NCBI RefSeq assembly: GCF_900102815.1
Contig: NZ_FNGF01000002.1
Span: 744,001 to 808,000, forward strand
Direction: 5' to 3'
Origin: Glycomyces sambucus
GTDB lineage: Bacteria; Actinomycetota; Actinomycetes; Mycobacteriales; Micromonosporaceae
DNA: 64,000 nucleotides
Below the pieces are notes generated by a model. It saw nothing but the letters and a program-made list of their open reading frames with translations. It ran no database searches and had not been told where the DNA came from. Shown here piece after piece: positions 1 through 7,976 of this stretch (position 1 is the first letter of the stretch; each line of letters opens with the position of its first letter). The position numbers were made by a program, and so were the translations under genes.

Positions 1-908
1 GACCGGGCGGGCACTACCGGCTCACCGCCGGGGCCGCGATGCCGCCGCTGATGCTGGAGGACGACGAGGCCGTGGCGGTGCTGCTGGGCCTGGCCGCCCT
101 GGCCTCGACCGGGAGCGCGGCGGAGGGGTCGGTGGACGAGGCCGCGACCCGCGCGTACGGGAAGGTGGAGCAGTACCTGCCCAAGCGGCTGCGGCACCGG
201 ATCGCGCGGCTGCACGCGAGCCTGGACACCGGCGACGTGGCCGCGCCGAGCACGAGCGCGGGGTACCTGAGCGAGCTGGCCGACGCCATCGCGCAGCGGC
301 GGGTGGCCGCGTTCGACTACCGGCGGGCGAACGGGGCGGCGTCCTCGCGGCGGGTCGAGCCGCACCGGCAGGTGCACCACCTCCAGCGCTGGTACCTGCT
401 GGCGTGGGACCTCGACAAGGGCGACTGGCGGGTGTTCCGCACCGACCGGATCGACGCGCTGCGGGTGTCCACGACCGGGTTCGCGCCGCGCTCGGCGCCG
501 CCGGCGCTGGACTACCTGGTGGAGGGCATCCGGGGGAACCGGGAGCGGGTGGTGTTCACGATCGCGGCGCCGGCGGGGCCGGTCGCGGAGGCGTTCCGGC
601 ACGACACGGTGGAGCTGACGCCGATCGAGGACGGCGCGCGCACCCGCGTGGTGATGCACCAGGACTCGTGGGTGTGGCCGCTGGCGACGCTCGCGTCCCT
701 CGACGCCGGGTTCACGATCGAGGCGCCGCTGCGGTTCATGGCCGGGTACCGGGGCTTCGCGGCGCGGCTCGCGGCGGCGGCGGGCGCCGACGCACGGCCG
801 GAGGGAGACCGGTCGGAGGCTGCACGGTCTGAAGATGCACGGTCCGAAGAGGCACGGTCCGAAGAGGCACGGTCCGAAGACGCTCAGTCGGGGGCGTCGG
901 GGAAGTAG
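1..908 (+). CDS. WYL-domain transcriptional regulator (5' end cut by window)
   Basis: The gene is already open at the window edge; the frame begins at position 3 and reads PGGHYRLTAGAAMPPLML, the join between a DeoR-type HTH domain and a WYL domain. The WYL region follows, with a basic stretch RRVEPHRQVHHLQRWYLLAWD and a DWRVFRTDRIDAL segment that are typical of the ligand-sensing WYL fold. The C-terminal WCX-like part ends in FRHDTVELTPIEDG and WPLATLASLDAGF. The last 30 or so residues are a low-complexity tail of RSEEA-type pentamers coded by a 15-bp tandem repeat. The N-terminal HTH lies outside the window. The 3' end overlaps the convergent GntR gene by 25 bp. The target is unknown. Confidence 0.88.
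   Translation, partial: PGGHYRLTAGAAMPPLMLEDDEAVAVLLGLAALASTGSAAEGSVDEAATRAYGKVEQYLPKRLRHRIARLHASLDTGDVAAPSTSAGYLSELADAIAQRRVAAFDYRRANGAASSRRVEPHRQVHHLQRWYLLAWDLDKGDWRVFRTDRIDALRVSTTGFAPRSAPPALDYLVEGIRGNRERVVFTIAAPAGPVAEAFRHDTVELTPIEDGARTRVVMHQDSWVWPLATLASLDAGFTIEAPLRFMAGYRGFAARLAAAAGADARPEGDRSEAARSEDARSEEARSEEARSEDAQSGASGK
822..881 (+). repeat. 15-bp tandem repeat (four copies) at end of WYL gene
   Basis: Four consecutive 15-bp units, gcacggtccgaagag with one or two base changes in the first and last, code for a charged RSEEA-type tail. The units stop just before the stop codon. This is slippage-prone sequence and the tail is probably not part of the folded protein. Confidence 0.9.
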
Positions 909-1582
909 CTCAGGGACTCCTCCACGCCCAGGAGGTGGTTGGCCATGCGGACGCGGGCGGCCTCGGGGTCGCGGGCGCGCAGGGCCCGCCAGATCGCCAG
1001 GTGCTCCTCGTGGGTGCGGTGGAGGACGCCCTCCTCGCGGAGGCTGCGCCACAGGCGCTCGCGCACGGTGCGGCTGGCGAGGGCCTCGATCATGCCGATG
1101 AGCACCGGGTTCCCGGTGTGGGAGGCGATGATCCGGTGGAAGGCGATGTCGATCTCCATGAGGCGCTCGTGCGCGTCCGGGCCGCCTTCGAGGAAGGGCT
1201 CGGCCCCTTCGAGGAGGGCCTTGGCGTCGGCGAGCGAGCCGTCGGTGATGCGCACGGCCGCGAGCCGCGCGGCCTCGCTCTCGAGCAGTCGCCGCAGGGC
1301 GTGGACGTTCTCGGCGTGCCCCTCGCCGTGCAGGTCGACCACGAACCCCATGGGCGCCAGGAGCTGTGCGACGTCGAGGCTGGTGACGTAGGTGCCGTCG
1401 CCCTGCCGGGTGTTGAGCACCCCGAGGATCGACAGGGCGCGGACGCCCTCGCGCAGCGACCCCCGGGAGACGCCGAGGGTCTCGGCGAGCTCCTTCTCCA
1501 CGGGCAGCCGCTCGCCGGGGCCGAGGTCCCCGTTGAGGATCATGTGCTTGATGCCGTTGACGACATCGTCGGTGCGGGACAT
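884..1582 (-). CDS. GntR family (FadR subfamily) transcriptional regulator
   Basis: This 232-residue protein has an N-terminal winged helix (about residues 5-70, with LPVEKELAETLGVSRGSLRE as the recognition region) and an all-helical C-terminal FCD ligand domain. The FCD domain shows the spaced metal/ligand residues of the family (EIDIAFHRIIA, and THEEHLAIWRAL). The start at MSRTDDVV gives normal family length; the open frame runs further upstream but that part resembles promoter DNA. It is divergent from a ribose-type ABC operon. A perfect palindrome over that operon's transcription start is a plausible binding site, so a role as its repressor is inferred. The effector would be a sugar acid or related carbon source, which is not determinable here. 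Confidence 0.87.
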   Translation of the reverse strand: MSRTDDVVNGIKHMILNGDLGPGERLPVEKELAETLGVSRGSLREGVRALSILGVLNTRQGDGTYVTSLDVAQLLAPMGFVVDLHGEGHAENVHALRRLLESEAARLAAVRITDGSLADAKALLEGAEPFLEGGPDAHERLMEIDIAFHRIIASHTGNPVLIGMIEALASRTVRERLWRSLREEGVLHRTHEEHLAIWRALRARDPEAARVRMANHLLGVEESLSYFPDAPD

Positions 1583-1742
1583 GCCGCCAAGTATCGCCGA
1601 GGGGTGCATGTCCGCGCAAGAATCATCCGACCACTGGTGTCCCCGCTCCCACTCGGAGGAGTCGGCTCGCAGAGGGATTGAAGCCGCTTCCTGTTCCCCA
1701 AGAGTCGTATCGCATCCCAATGGCATCAACGTATTTCAATGG

Positions 1743-1771
1743 TTGACAGGTCATCGCCGCCTCACTACGAT
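1743..1771 (+). promoter_or_regulatory. Sigma70-type promoter of the ribose-type ABC operon
   Basis: TTGACA (1743-1748) and TACGAT (1766-1771) are separated by exactly 17 bp. They lie 40 bp upstream of the GTG start of the ATPase gene. Confidence 0.65.
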
Positions 1772-1773
1772 TC

Positions 1774-1790
1774 GATACATCTGATGTATC
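1774..1790 (+). promoter_or_regulatory. Palindromic operator over the transcription start
   Basis: GATACATC and GATGTATC form a perfect 8-bp inverted repeat around one central T, placed directly after the -10 box. Its size and position fit a dimeric repressor, most likely the adjacent GntR protein. Confidence 0.6.
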
Positions 1791-1810
1791 GGCCACCTGT
1801 GGGAGGACCC

Positions 1811-3403
1811 GTGCCCGACCCGCTGCCCGCTTCACCGCCGCCCGCCAGCCCCTCGCGCAGCGCCTCGGCCGCCGCCCCGCGGGACGGCGCGCCCCTGCTG
1901 GCCCTGGAGGGGATCGCCAAGGGGTTCCCGGGCGTGCAGGCCCTGTCCGGGGTGCACCTGGAGCTGCGGGCCGGCGAGGTCCACGCGGTCGTCGGGGAGA
2001 ACGGCGCGGGCAAGTCGACGCTCATGAAGCTGCTCGCGGGCATCCACCAGAAGGACGCCGGGGAGATCCGCATCGACGGTCGCCCGGTCGAGATCGACGG
2101 CCCCCGCACGGCCCAGGAGCTCGGGATCAGCATCATCCACCAGGAGTTCTCGCTGATGCCCGACCTCACCATCGCCGAGAACATCTACATCGGACGCGAG
2201 CCGCGCACCGGGTTCGGACTGCTCGTGGACGACCGGAGGCTCAACCGGCTCGCCGCGGACCTGTTCGCGCGCCTGGGGATCGAGCTCGACCCGCGCACCC
2301 CGGTCGGCGACCTCCTCGTGGCCCAGCAGCAGGTCGTCGAGATCGCCAAGGCGCTCTCGTTCGACGCGCGCATCCTCATCATGGACGAGCCGACCGCCGC
2401 GCTCACCGAGTCCGAGACCGCGAACCTGTTCCGGCTCATCAGGGACCTGCGCGACGCCGGCACCGGCGTCATCTACATCTCGCACCGCCTCGGCGAGCTC
2501 AAGGAGATCTCCGACCGCATCACCGTGCTCCGCGACGGCGAGTACGTCGACACGCTCGCGACCGCCGACGCCGAACTGCCGCACGTCATCTCGCTCATGG
2601 TCGGGCGCCACCTCACCACGGAGCCGCGGCCCGCGCGGGGCGCGGCCGCCGGGCCCGTGGTCCTCGAAGTGCGCGGCCTGGGCACGAAGGGGCTCCTCGA
2701 CGACGTCGGGTTCGAGCTGCGCGAAGGCGAGATCCTCGGCTTCGCCGGGCTCGTGGGGGCCGGGCGTACCGAGACCGCCCGCATCCTCTGCGGCGCCGAC
2801 CGGGCCGACCGCGGCACGATCCTCCTGCGGGGCAGGCAGGTCAGGATCAAGAGCCCGGCGGACGCCGCCCGGCTGCGCATCGGCTACCTCTCCGAGGACC
2901 GCAAGCGGTTCGGGCTCATGCTCGACCAGGACGTGGGCTTCAACATCCTCGCGTCCTCGCTCGGCGACCACGCCAACGCGCTGGGCCTGGTCAAGGACGC
3001 GCCCGCCCGGCGCACCGCCGAGCGGTACGCGGCCTCGCTGAACATCAGGACCACCTCCCTCAAGCGGGAGGTGCGCACGCTCTCGGGCGGCAACCAGCAG
3101 AAGGTCATCCTCGCCCGCTGGCTCGCCCGCGACTGCGACGTCCTCATCTTCGACGAGCCGACCCGCGGCATCGACGTCGGTGCGAAGGAGGAGATTTACG
3201 CCCTGCTCGACCGCCTCGCGGGCGAAGGGAAGTCGATCATCATGATCTCCTCCGAGCTGCCGGAGGTCCTGCGCATGGCCGACCGGGTCGTGGTCATGTG
3301 CGAGGGGCGGGTCACCGGCGTCCTGGACGCCGCCGAGGCCGATCAGAGGACCGTCATGGACTACGCCACCCGCTCGGGGGCGCACGGAGGGATCGCGACA
3401 TGA
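1811..3403 (+). CDS. Sugar ABC transporter ATP-binding protein, RbsA/MglA type (double ATPase)
   Basis: This 530-residue protein carries two ABC domains in tandem. The first has an intact Walker A (GENGAGKST), the family's degenerate signature (VAQQQVVEIAKAL) and Walker B ILIMDEPTAAL. The second has the altered Walker A GLVGAGRTET usual for RbsA/XylG/MglA, the signature LSGGNQQKV and Walker B LIFDEPTRGID. The GTG start at 1811 is preceded by GGAGGA at the right distance; the longer reading from 1739 would begin upstream of the promoter's own transcription start. The stop codon overlaps the permease start (ATGA). The protein energises uptake of a monosaccharide such as ribose, xylose or galactose; the exact sugar is not evident. 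Confidence 0.93.
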   Translation: MPDPLPASPPPASPSRSASAAAPRDGAPLLALEGIAKGFPGVQALSGVHLELRAGEVHAVVGENGAGKSTLMKLLAGIHQKDAGEIRIDGRPVEIDGPRTAQELGISIIHQEFSLMPDLTIAENIYIGREPRTGFGLLVDDRRLNRLAADLFARLGIELDPRTPVGDLLVAQQQVVEIAKALSFDARILIMDEPTAALTESETANLFRLIRDLRDAGTGVIYISHRLGELKEISDRITVLRDGEYVDTLATADAELPHVISLMVGRHLTTEPRPARGAAAGPVVLEVRGLGTKGLLDDVGFELREGEILGFAGLVGAGRTETARILCGADRADRGTILLRGRQVRIKSPADAARLRIGYLSEDRKRFGLMLDQDVGFNILASSLGDHANALGLVKDAPARRTAERYAASLNIRTTSLKREVRTLSGGNQQKVILARWLARDCDVLIFDEPTRGIDVGAKEEIYALLDRLAGEGKSIIMISSELPEVLRMADRVVVMCEGRVTGVLDAAEADQRTVMDYATRSGAHGGIAT

Positions 3404-4419
3404 AGCAAGTGGACACCGCCGAGGTAGGAGACGCCGTGCGCGCGTCGCCGCGCGGGCTCCTGGGCCCCTCCTGGAACCTGGTCCGGCGCCAGTTGCAGCA
3501 GGTCCTGGCGTTCGCCAGCCTCATCGTCCTCGTCGCCTTCTTCGCGATCGCCAACCCGAACTTCCTGACCTGGTCGAACCTGAGCGGCATCCTGCTGTCG
3601 ACCGCGGTCATCGGCATCCTCGCGCTCGGCACCACGTTCGTCATCATCACCTCCGGCATCGAGCTGTCGCTGGGCACCGGCATGACGCTCGCGGCCGTCA
3701 TGACCGGCGTGATGCTCACCGGCTGGGGCCTGCCGCTCGTGGTCGGCGTCGTCGGCGGCGTCCTGACGGGCGCGCTCATCGGCCTCATCAACGGGCTGAG
3801 CATCGCCGTGCTCAAGATCCCGCCGTTCATCGCGACCCTCGCGATGATGCTCATCGCCCAGGGCCTCGCCCTCGTCATCTCCGGGACCGCGCCGATCTAC
3901 TTCACCGACGTGCCCGGGTTCACCGACATCGCGCTCAGCTCCGTCATCCCCGGCGTGCGCCTGCCCAGCGCCGTGCTCATCCTGTTCGCGCTCACCGCGA
4001 TCGCCGCGGTCATCCTCGCCAAGTCGCTCCTGGGCCGGTACTCGTTCGCCATCGGCAGCAACGAGGACGCCGCGAGCCTCTCGGGGATCGCGGTGCGCAA
4101 GTGGAAGATCGCGGTCTACACGCTCTCGGGGTGCTTCATGGGCATCGCCGGGGTCGTGCTCGCCTCGCGGCTCAACTCCGCGCAGCCCGCGCTCGGCATC
4201 GGCTACGAGCTCCAGGCGATCGCCGCGGTCGTCATCGGCGGCACCTCGCTCCAGGGCGGCAAGGGCAGCATCGTCGGCACGCTCATCGGCGCCCTCATCG
4301 TGGGCACCGTGACCAACGGCCTGCGGATCATGTCCATCCCGCAGGAGTGGCAGTCCATCGTCATCGGGCTGGTCATCCTCGCCGCCGTCTACATCGACAT
4401 CCTCCGCAGGGGCAGGTAG
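3400..4419 (+). CDS. Sugar ABC transporter permease, RbsC/XylH type
   Basis: The 339-residue protein is very hydrophobic, with about ten predicted membrane segments from residue 30 onward. It has the conserved early motif NPNFLTWSNL and the late IGGTSLQGGKGSIVGT and NGLRIM motifs of the BPD_transp_2 family. The ATG overlaps the ATPase stop codon, which implies translational coupling. With the double ATPase upstream and the binding protein downstream it completes a ribose-type uptake system. Confidence 0.92.
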   Translation: MKQVDTAEVGDAVRASPRGLLGPSWNLVRRQLQQVLAFASLIVLVAFFAIANPNFLTWSNLSGILLSTAVIGILALGTTFVIITSGIELSLGTGMTLAAVMTGVMLTGWGLPLVVGVVGGVLTGALIGLINGLSIAVLKIPPFIATLAMMLIAQGLALVISGTAPIYFTDVPGFTDIALSSVIPGVRLPSAVLILFALTAIAAVILAKSLLGRYSFAIGSNEDAASLSGIAVRKWKIAVYTLSGCFMGIAGVVLASRLNSAQPALGIGYELQAIAAVVIGGTSLQGGKGSIVGTLIGALIVGTVTNGLRIMSIPQEWQSIVIGLVILAAVYIDILRRGR

Positions 4420-4473
4420 TCCGGCTCCTCCTCCCCCGCACCGCCACCAGTCCCCACGAATCGGAGAACCCCC

Positions 4474-5439
4474 ATGATGAAACGCAGGGCCGTCCTCGCC
4501 GCGGCGCCCGGAGCCGCGCTCCTCCTCGCCGGCTGCGGGGACGACGCCACCGAGGGCCTCGACCCCGACAAGCCGTACGTCGCCCTCGTGTCCAAGGGCT
4601 TCCAGCACCAGTTCTGGCAGGCCGTCCAGGAGGGCGCCGAGCAGGCCGCCGAGGAGTTCGGCGTCGAGATCACCTTCGAGGGCCCCGAGTCCGAGTCCGA
4701 GGTGGCGCAGCAGATCGACATGCTCCAGACCGCCCTGGACCGCAACCCCGACGCGATCGGGTTCGCCGCCCTCGACAGCCAGGCGTCGGCGCCGCTCATG
4801 ACCGAGGCCGAGAGCCGCGGCGTGCCCGTGATCGCCTTCGACTCCGGTGTGGACTCCGACGTGCCGGTGACCACCGCGTCCACCGACAACCTCGCGGCCG
4901 CCGCTTTGGCCGCCGAGCGCATGGTGGAGCTCATCGGCGGCGCCGGGAAGGTGGCCCTGGTCGTGCACGACCAGACCAGCGTCACCGGCGTCGACCGCCG
5001 CGACGGCTTCACCAAGTACATCGAGGAGAACGCGCCGGACGTGGAGATCGTCGACGTCCAGTACGGCGCCGGCGACCAGCTCGAGTCCACGAACATCGCC
5101 ACCGCGATCATCGAGGGCAACCCCGACCTCGCCGGGATCTACGGCGCCAACGAGGGTTCGGCGATCGGCGTCGTCAACGCCGTCCAGGAGCTCGACCGCG
5201 TCGGCGAGATCGTCGTGATCGGCTTCGACTCCGGCCAGGCCCAGATGGACGCGATCCGAGGCGGCGTCATGGCCGGTGCGATCACCCAGAACCCGGTGGG
5301 CATCGGCTACGAGACCGTCAAGGCCGCCGCCGCCGCGATCAACGGCGAGGACCTGCCCGAGACGATCGACACCGGCTTCTACTGGTACGACGCGACGAAC
5401 ATCGACGACGCCGAGATACAGGCGGTCCTGTACGAGTGA
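4474..5439 (+). CDS. Sugar-binding lipoprotein of ribose-type ABC transporter
   Basis: This 321-residue protein starts with a lipoprotein signal peptide (MKRRAVLAAAPGAALLLAGC, lipobox LAGC near residue 21). A type I periplasmic-binding fold follows (family of RbsB), with YVALVSKGFQHQFWQAV at the start of the mature domain, FDSGVDSDVPVT in the middle and IVVIGFDSGQAQMDAIRGG late. It is the last gene of the ABC operon, 54 bp after the permease, and is followed by a strong hairpin. It would be anchored outside the membrane and deliver a monosaccharide. A second ATG one codon downstream is an alternative start. Confidence 0.92.
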   Translation: MMKRRAVLAAAPGAALLLAGCGDDATEGLDPDKPYVALVSKGFQHQFWQAVQEGAEQAAEEFGVEITFEGPESESEVAQQIDMLQTALDRNPDAIGFAALDSQASAPLMTEAESRGVPVIAFDSGVDSDVPVTTASTDNLAAAALAAERMVELIGGAGKVALVVHDQTSVTGVDRRDGFTKYIEENAPDVEIVDVQYGAGDQLESTNIATAIIEGNPDLAGIYGANEGSAIGVVNAVQELDRVGEIVVIGFDSGQAQMDAIRGGVMAGAITQNPVGIGYETVKAAAAAINGEDLPETIDTGFYWYDATNIDDAEIQAVLYE

Positions 5440-5447
5440 CCGGGGCG

Positions 5448-5473
5448 CCGGGCCCGCCCGGGGGCGGGCCCGG
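5448..5473 (+). terminator. Bidirectional hairpin terminator
   Basis: CCGGGCCCGCCC pairs perfectly with GGGCGGGCCCGG, followed on the plus strand by a short T-containing stretch (CTCTTT). It separates the convergent ABC operon and tryptophanase gene and could stop both. Confidence 0.7.
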
Positions 5474-5480
5474 TCGCTCT

Positions 5481-6863
5481 TTAGTGAACCGGCTCGAAGC
5501 GGGCCGTGAAGTGGCGCAGCGCGTTGGGCTCCTCCACGATGCGGTAGCCGGGGAGCCGGTGGGCGCGCTCGGCGAGCCGCTGGCACACCTCGATGACGTA
5601 GTCCATGTGGCTCTGCGTGTAGGTGCGGCGCGGGATCGCCAGGCGCACCAGGTCCATCGGCGCGGGCGCCTCGGTGCCGTCGGGGCGGCGCCCGAACATG
5701 ACCGTGCCGATCTCGCAGCTGCGGACCCCGCCGATCTCGTAGAGCGCCACCGCGACCGCCTGGCCGGGGTACTGGAGCGGGTCGAGGTGCGGCAGCAGTG
5801 CGCGGGCGTCGATGTAGACCGCGTGGCCGCCGATGGGGCTGAGCACCGGGATCCCGGCCTTCTGGAGCGCCTCGCCGAGGTACGCGGTCGAGGTGATGCG
5901 GTAGCGCAGGTAGTCGTGCTGGACGGTCTCCTTGAGGCCCTGGGCGAGCGCTTCGAGGTCGCGCCCGGCGAGGCCGCCGTAGGTCGGGAAGCCCTCGGTG
6001 AGGATGAGCGCGTTCCGGCACTCCTGGGCGAGGTCCGGGTCGTCGAGGGCGAGCCAGCCGCCGATGTTGCCCATCGGGTCCTTCTTGGCGCTCATGGTCA
6101 TCCCGTCGGCGAGCGCGGCGATGTCGCGCACGATGTCGACCACGTCGCGCTCCCCTTGGCCCGCTTCGCGTTCGCGGATGAACCAGGCGTTCTCGGCGAA
6201 GCGGCAGGCGTCGAGGAAGAGGGGCTTGCCGAGCTTGTCGCACAGTTCGCGCACGCCGCGCAGGTTCTCCAATGACACCGGCTGCCCCCCGCCGCTGTTG
6301 TTGGTGATCGTGACGAAGACGCACGGCACGTCGGCGCCGCGCGCGGTGAGCAGCGCGTCGAGGGCGTCGAGGTCCATGTTGCCCTTGAAGGGGTGGTGGG
6401 AGGCGGGGTCCCTGCCTTCGGCGATGACGAGGTCGACGGCCTCGGCGCCGGTGGCCTCGACGTTGGCGCGGGTGGTGTCGAAGTGGGTGTTGTTCGGGAC
6501 GACCCTGCCCGGTCCGCCGAGGACGGAGAAGAGGATGCGCTCGGCCGCGCGTCCCTGGTGGACGGGGATGACGTGGTCGAAGTCGAAGAGGTCGCGCACG
6601 GCGTCGCGGAAGACGAAGTAGGAGGGGGACCCGGCGTAGGACTCGTCGCCGCGCTGGATCGCGGCCCACTGGTCGCGGCTCATCGCGCCGGTGCCGGAGT
6701 CGGTGAGCAGGTCGATGAGCACGTCGTCCGCATGCAGTTGGAAGAGGTTGTACGAGGCGCCGGCGATGCGGTCGGCGCGCTCGGCGGCGGTGGTCATCCG
6801 GATCGGCTCGACCGAGTGGATGCGGAAGGGTTCGATGATGGTGCGGAATGTGGGCTCGTCCAT
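5481..6863 (-). CDS. tnaA: Tryptophanase (L-tryptophan indole-lyase)
   Basis: This 460-residue PLP enzyme splits L-tryptophan into indole, pyruvate and ammonia. The match to the tryptophanase/tyrosine phenol-lyase family is end to end: EPFRIHSVEP at the start, DLLTDSGTGAM, HQGRAAERI, ITNNSGGGQPVSL, RFAENAWFI and the PLP lysine in MSAKKDPMGNIGG (second Lys, residue 261). Two positions that separate the enzymes favour tryptophanase: VRSCEIG where tyrosine phenol-lyase has an essential Arg, and RHFTARF near the C-terminus where the phenol-lyase has Phe instead of His. It is divergent from an Lrp/AsnC regulator 104 bp away. I see no permease gene or TnaC-like leader peptide nearby. Confidence 0.9.
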   Translation of the reverse strand: MDEPTFRTIIEPFRIHSVEPIRMTTAAERADRIAGASYNLFQLHADDVLIDLLTDSGTGAMSRDQWAAIQRGDESYAGSPSYFVFRDAVRDLFDFDHVIPVHQGRAAERILFSVLGGPGRVVPNNTHFDTTRANVEATGAEAVDLVIAEGRDPASHHPFKGNMDLDALDALLTARGADVPCVFVTITNNSGGGQPVSLENLRGVRELCDKLGKPLFLDACRFAENAWFIREREAGQGERDVVDIVRDIAALADGMTMSAKKDPMGNIGGWLALDDPDLAQECRNALILTEGFPTYGGLAGRDLEALAQGLKETVQHDYLRYRITSTAYLGEALQKAGIPVLSPIGGHAVYIDARALLPHLDPLQYPGQAVAVALYEIGGVRSCEIGTVMFGRRPDGTEAPAPMDLVRLAIPRRTYTQSHMDYVIEVCQRLAERAHRLPGYRIVEEPNALRHFTARFEPVH

Positions 6864-6967
6864 GCCCCCATGATCGACTTTTCGGGGCTCGGCGAGAAGG
6901 GCGAACGCGACCCGGTTCGCCCCGTCCGGGTTACGATCGCGATCTGTTATCCGAGGGGGCTTTGCGA

Positions 6968-7483
6968 ATGGAATCCCGGTTGGACCGCATGGACTGGCGG
7001 CTGCTCCAAGAGCTCCAGGCCGACGCGCGGCTGTCGTTCAACGAGCTGTCGCGGCGGGTGCACCTGTCGGCGCCGGCCGTGGCCGAGCGCGTGCGGCGGC
7101 TGGAGGCGGACGGGGTGGTCAGCGGGTACCACGCGCACGTGTCGCCGGAGGCCGCCGGGTTCCCGGTGCAGGCGGTGGTGGTGATGGACTGCTACGGGCC
7201 GAGCTGCCTGCTGCGCGACCCCGAGGTGCCGTCGTGGCCGCAGATCCGGCAGCTGTTCCGCATCACCGGGGACGGGTGCTCGGTGCTGGTGGCGGCGGTG
7301 CCGTCGATGGCGGCGTTCGAGGCGTTCATCGACCGGCTGGCGCGGTACGGGCGCCCGAGCAGCAGCATGGTGCTGTCGCAGCCGGTGGCGTGGTCTCCGG
7401 TGGAACAGTCGCCGGTGGAGCGGTCTTCAGCGGTGCGCTCGCCGGCGGCGGAACCGGAACGGCGCGACGGGGTCCCGGGATAG
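6968..7483 (+). CDS. Lrp/AsnC family transcriptional regulator
   Basis: The 171-residue protein begins LDRMDWRLLQELQADARLSFNELSRRV, the classic AsnC-type helix-turn-helix. Next come the linker DGVVSGYHAHVSPEAAGF and a RAM-like sensing domain that ends near residue 140. The tail (residues 141-171) is repetitive, with SPVEQSPVERSSAVRSPAAE, and looks disordered. The ATG at 6968 is preceded by a GAGGGGG ribosome site. Being divergent from tryptophanase, it probably controls that gene in response to tryptophan or another amino acid. The YbaK gene follows after 10 bp and is probably co-transcribed. Confidence 0.88.
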   Translation: MESRLDRMDWRLLQELQADARLSFNELSRRVHLSAPAVAERVRRLEADGVVSGYHAHVSPEAAGFPVQAVVVMDCYGPSCLLRDPEVPSWPQIRQLFRITGDGCSVLVAAVPSMAAFEAFIDRLARYGRPSSSMVLSQPVAWSPVEQSPVERSSAVRSPAAEPERRDGVPG

Positions 7484-7493
7484 CCTTGCCGTC

Positions 7494-7952
7494 ATGAGCG
7501 AGGGGACCGTGCCCGAACGGGCGGCGAAGGACGCGGCCGCGCGCGGCCTGGCGGTGGAGTTCGTGCCGCGCGACCGCGAGACCGGCGCGCCGATCGTGCG
7601 CGAGGGCGCGGCATTGGGCGTCAAGACGGTCGTGCTGCGCCACCGGGACGGGTACGTGCTGGTGCTGGTGCCGTACGAGGACCGGTTCTCGTGGCCGAAG
7701 CTGCGGGCCGTGCTGGGCGTGAACAAGATGAAGCTGCCGACCGCAGAGGAGGCGTTCGCGGTCACGGGCTACGAGCGGGGCACGATCACCCCGCTCGGTG
7801 CGGCCGGGGCGTTCCCGGTGCTCGCCGACGAGCGGCTGCGCGGGCGCGCGATCGTGGTCGGCTCGGGCGCGCACGAGGTGGCGGCGCTGGTCGACGCCGA
7901 CGAGTTGATCCGCGCGTACGGCGCCGACGTGGTGGACCTGGCGCCGGAGTAG
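7494..7952 (+). CDS. YbaK/EbsC-type aminoacyl-tRNA deacylase
   Basis: This is a 152-residue single-domain protein of the YbaK/ProX fold, which removes wrongly attached amino acids (typically Cys from tRNA-Pro). Family hallmarks are KTVVLRHRDGYVLVLVPYEDR, followed by LGVNKMKLPTAEEAFAVTGYERGTITPLG, where a Lys in the NKMKL segment and the GxxxGTITPLG turn shape the active site. The late segment IVVGSGAHEVAALVDADELI is also typical. It follows the Lrp gene by 10 bp. The exact tRNA substrate cannot be told from sequence. Confidence 0.88.
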   Translation: MSEGTVPERAAKDAAARGLAVEFVPRDRETGAPIVREGAALGVKTVVLRHRDGYVLVLVPYEDRFSWPKLRAVLGVNKMKLPTAEEAFAVTGYERGTITPLGAAGAFPVLADERLRGRAIVVGSGAHEVAALVDADELIRAYGADVVDLAPE

Positions 7953-7976
7953 GACCCCCGGCGCCGGGGACCGGTG

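Noticed and set aside
1739-1810. Upstream ATG start for the ribose-type ATPase
   Set aside because: It would start inside the promoter and translate the operator. The GTG at 1811 has a good ribosome site.
3361-6669. A 1102-codon open frame on the minus strand
   Set aside because: It runs antisense to the permease and binding-protein genes and out of phase through tryptophanase. Its composition is typical of shadow frames.
6864-6967. TnaC-like leader peptide upstream of tryptophanase
   Set aside because: No short frame with a Trp codon and Pro-stop arrangement could be seen on the minus strand in this gap.
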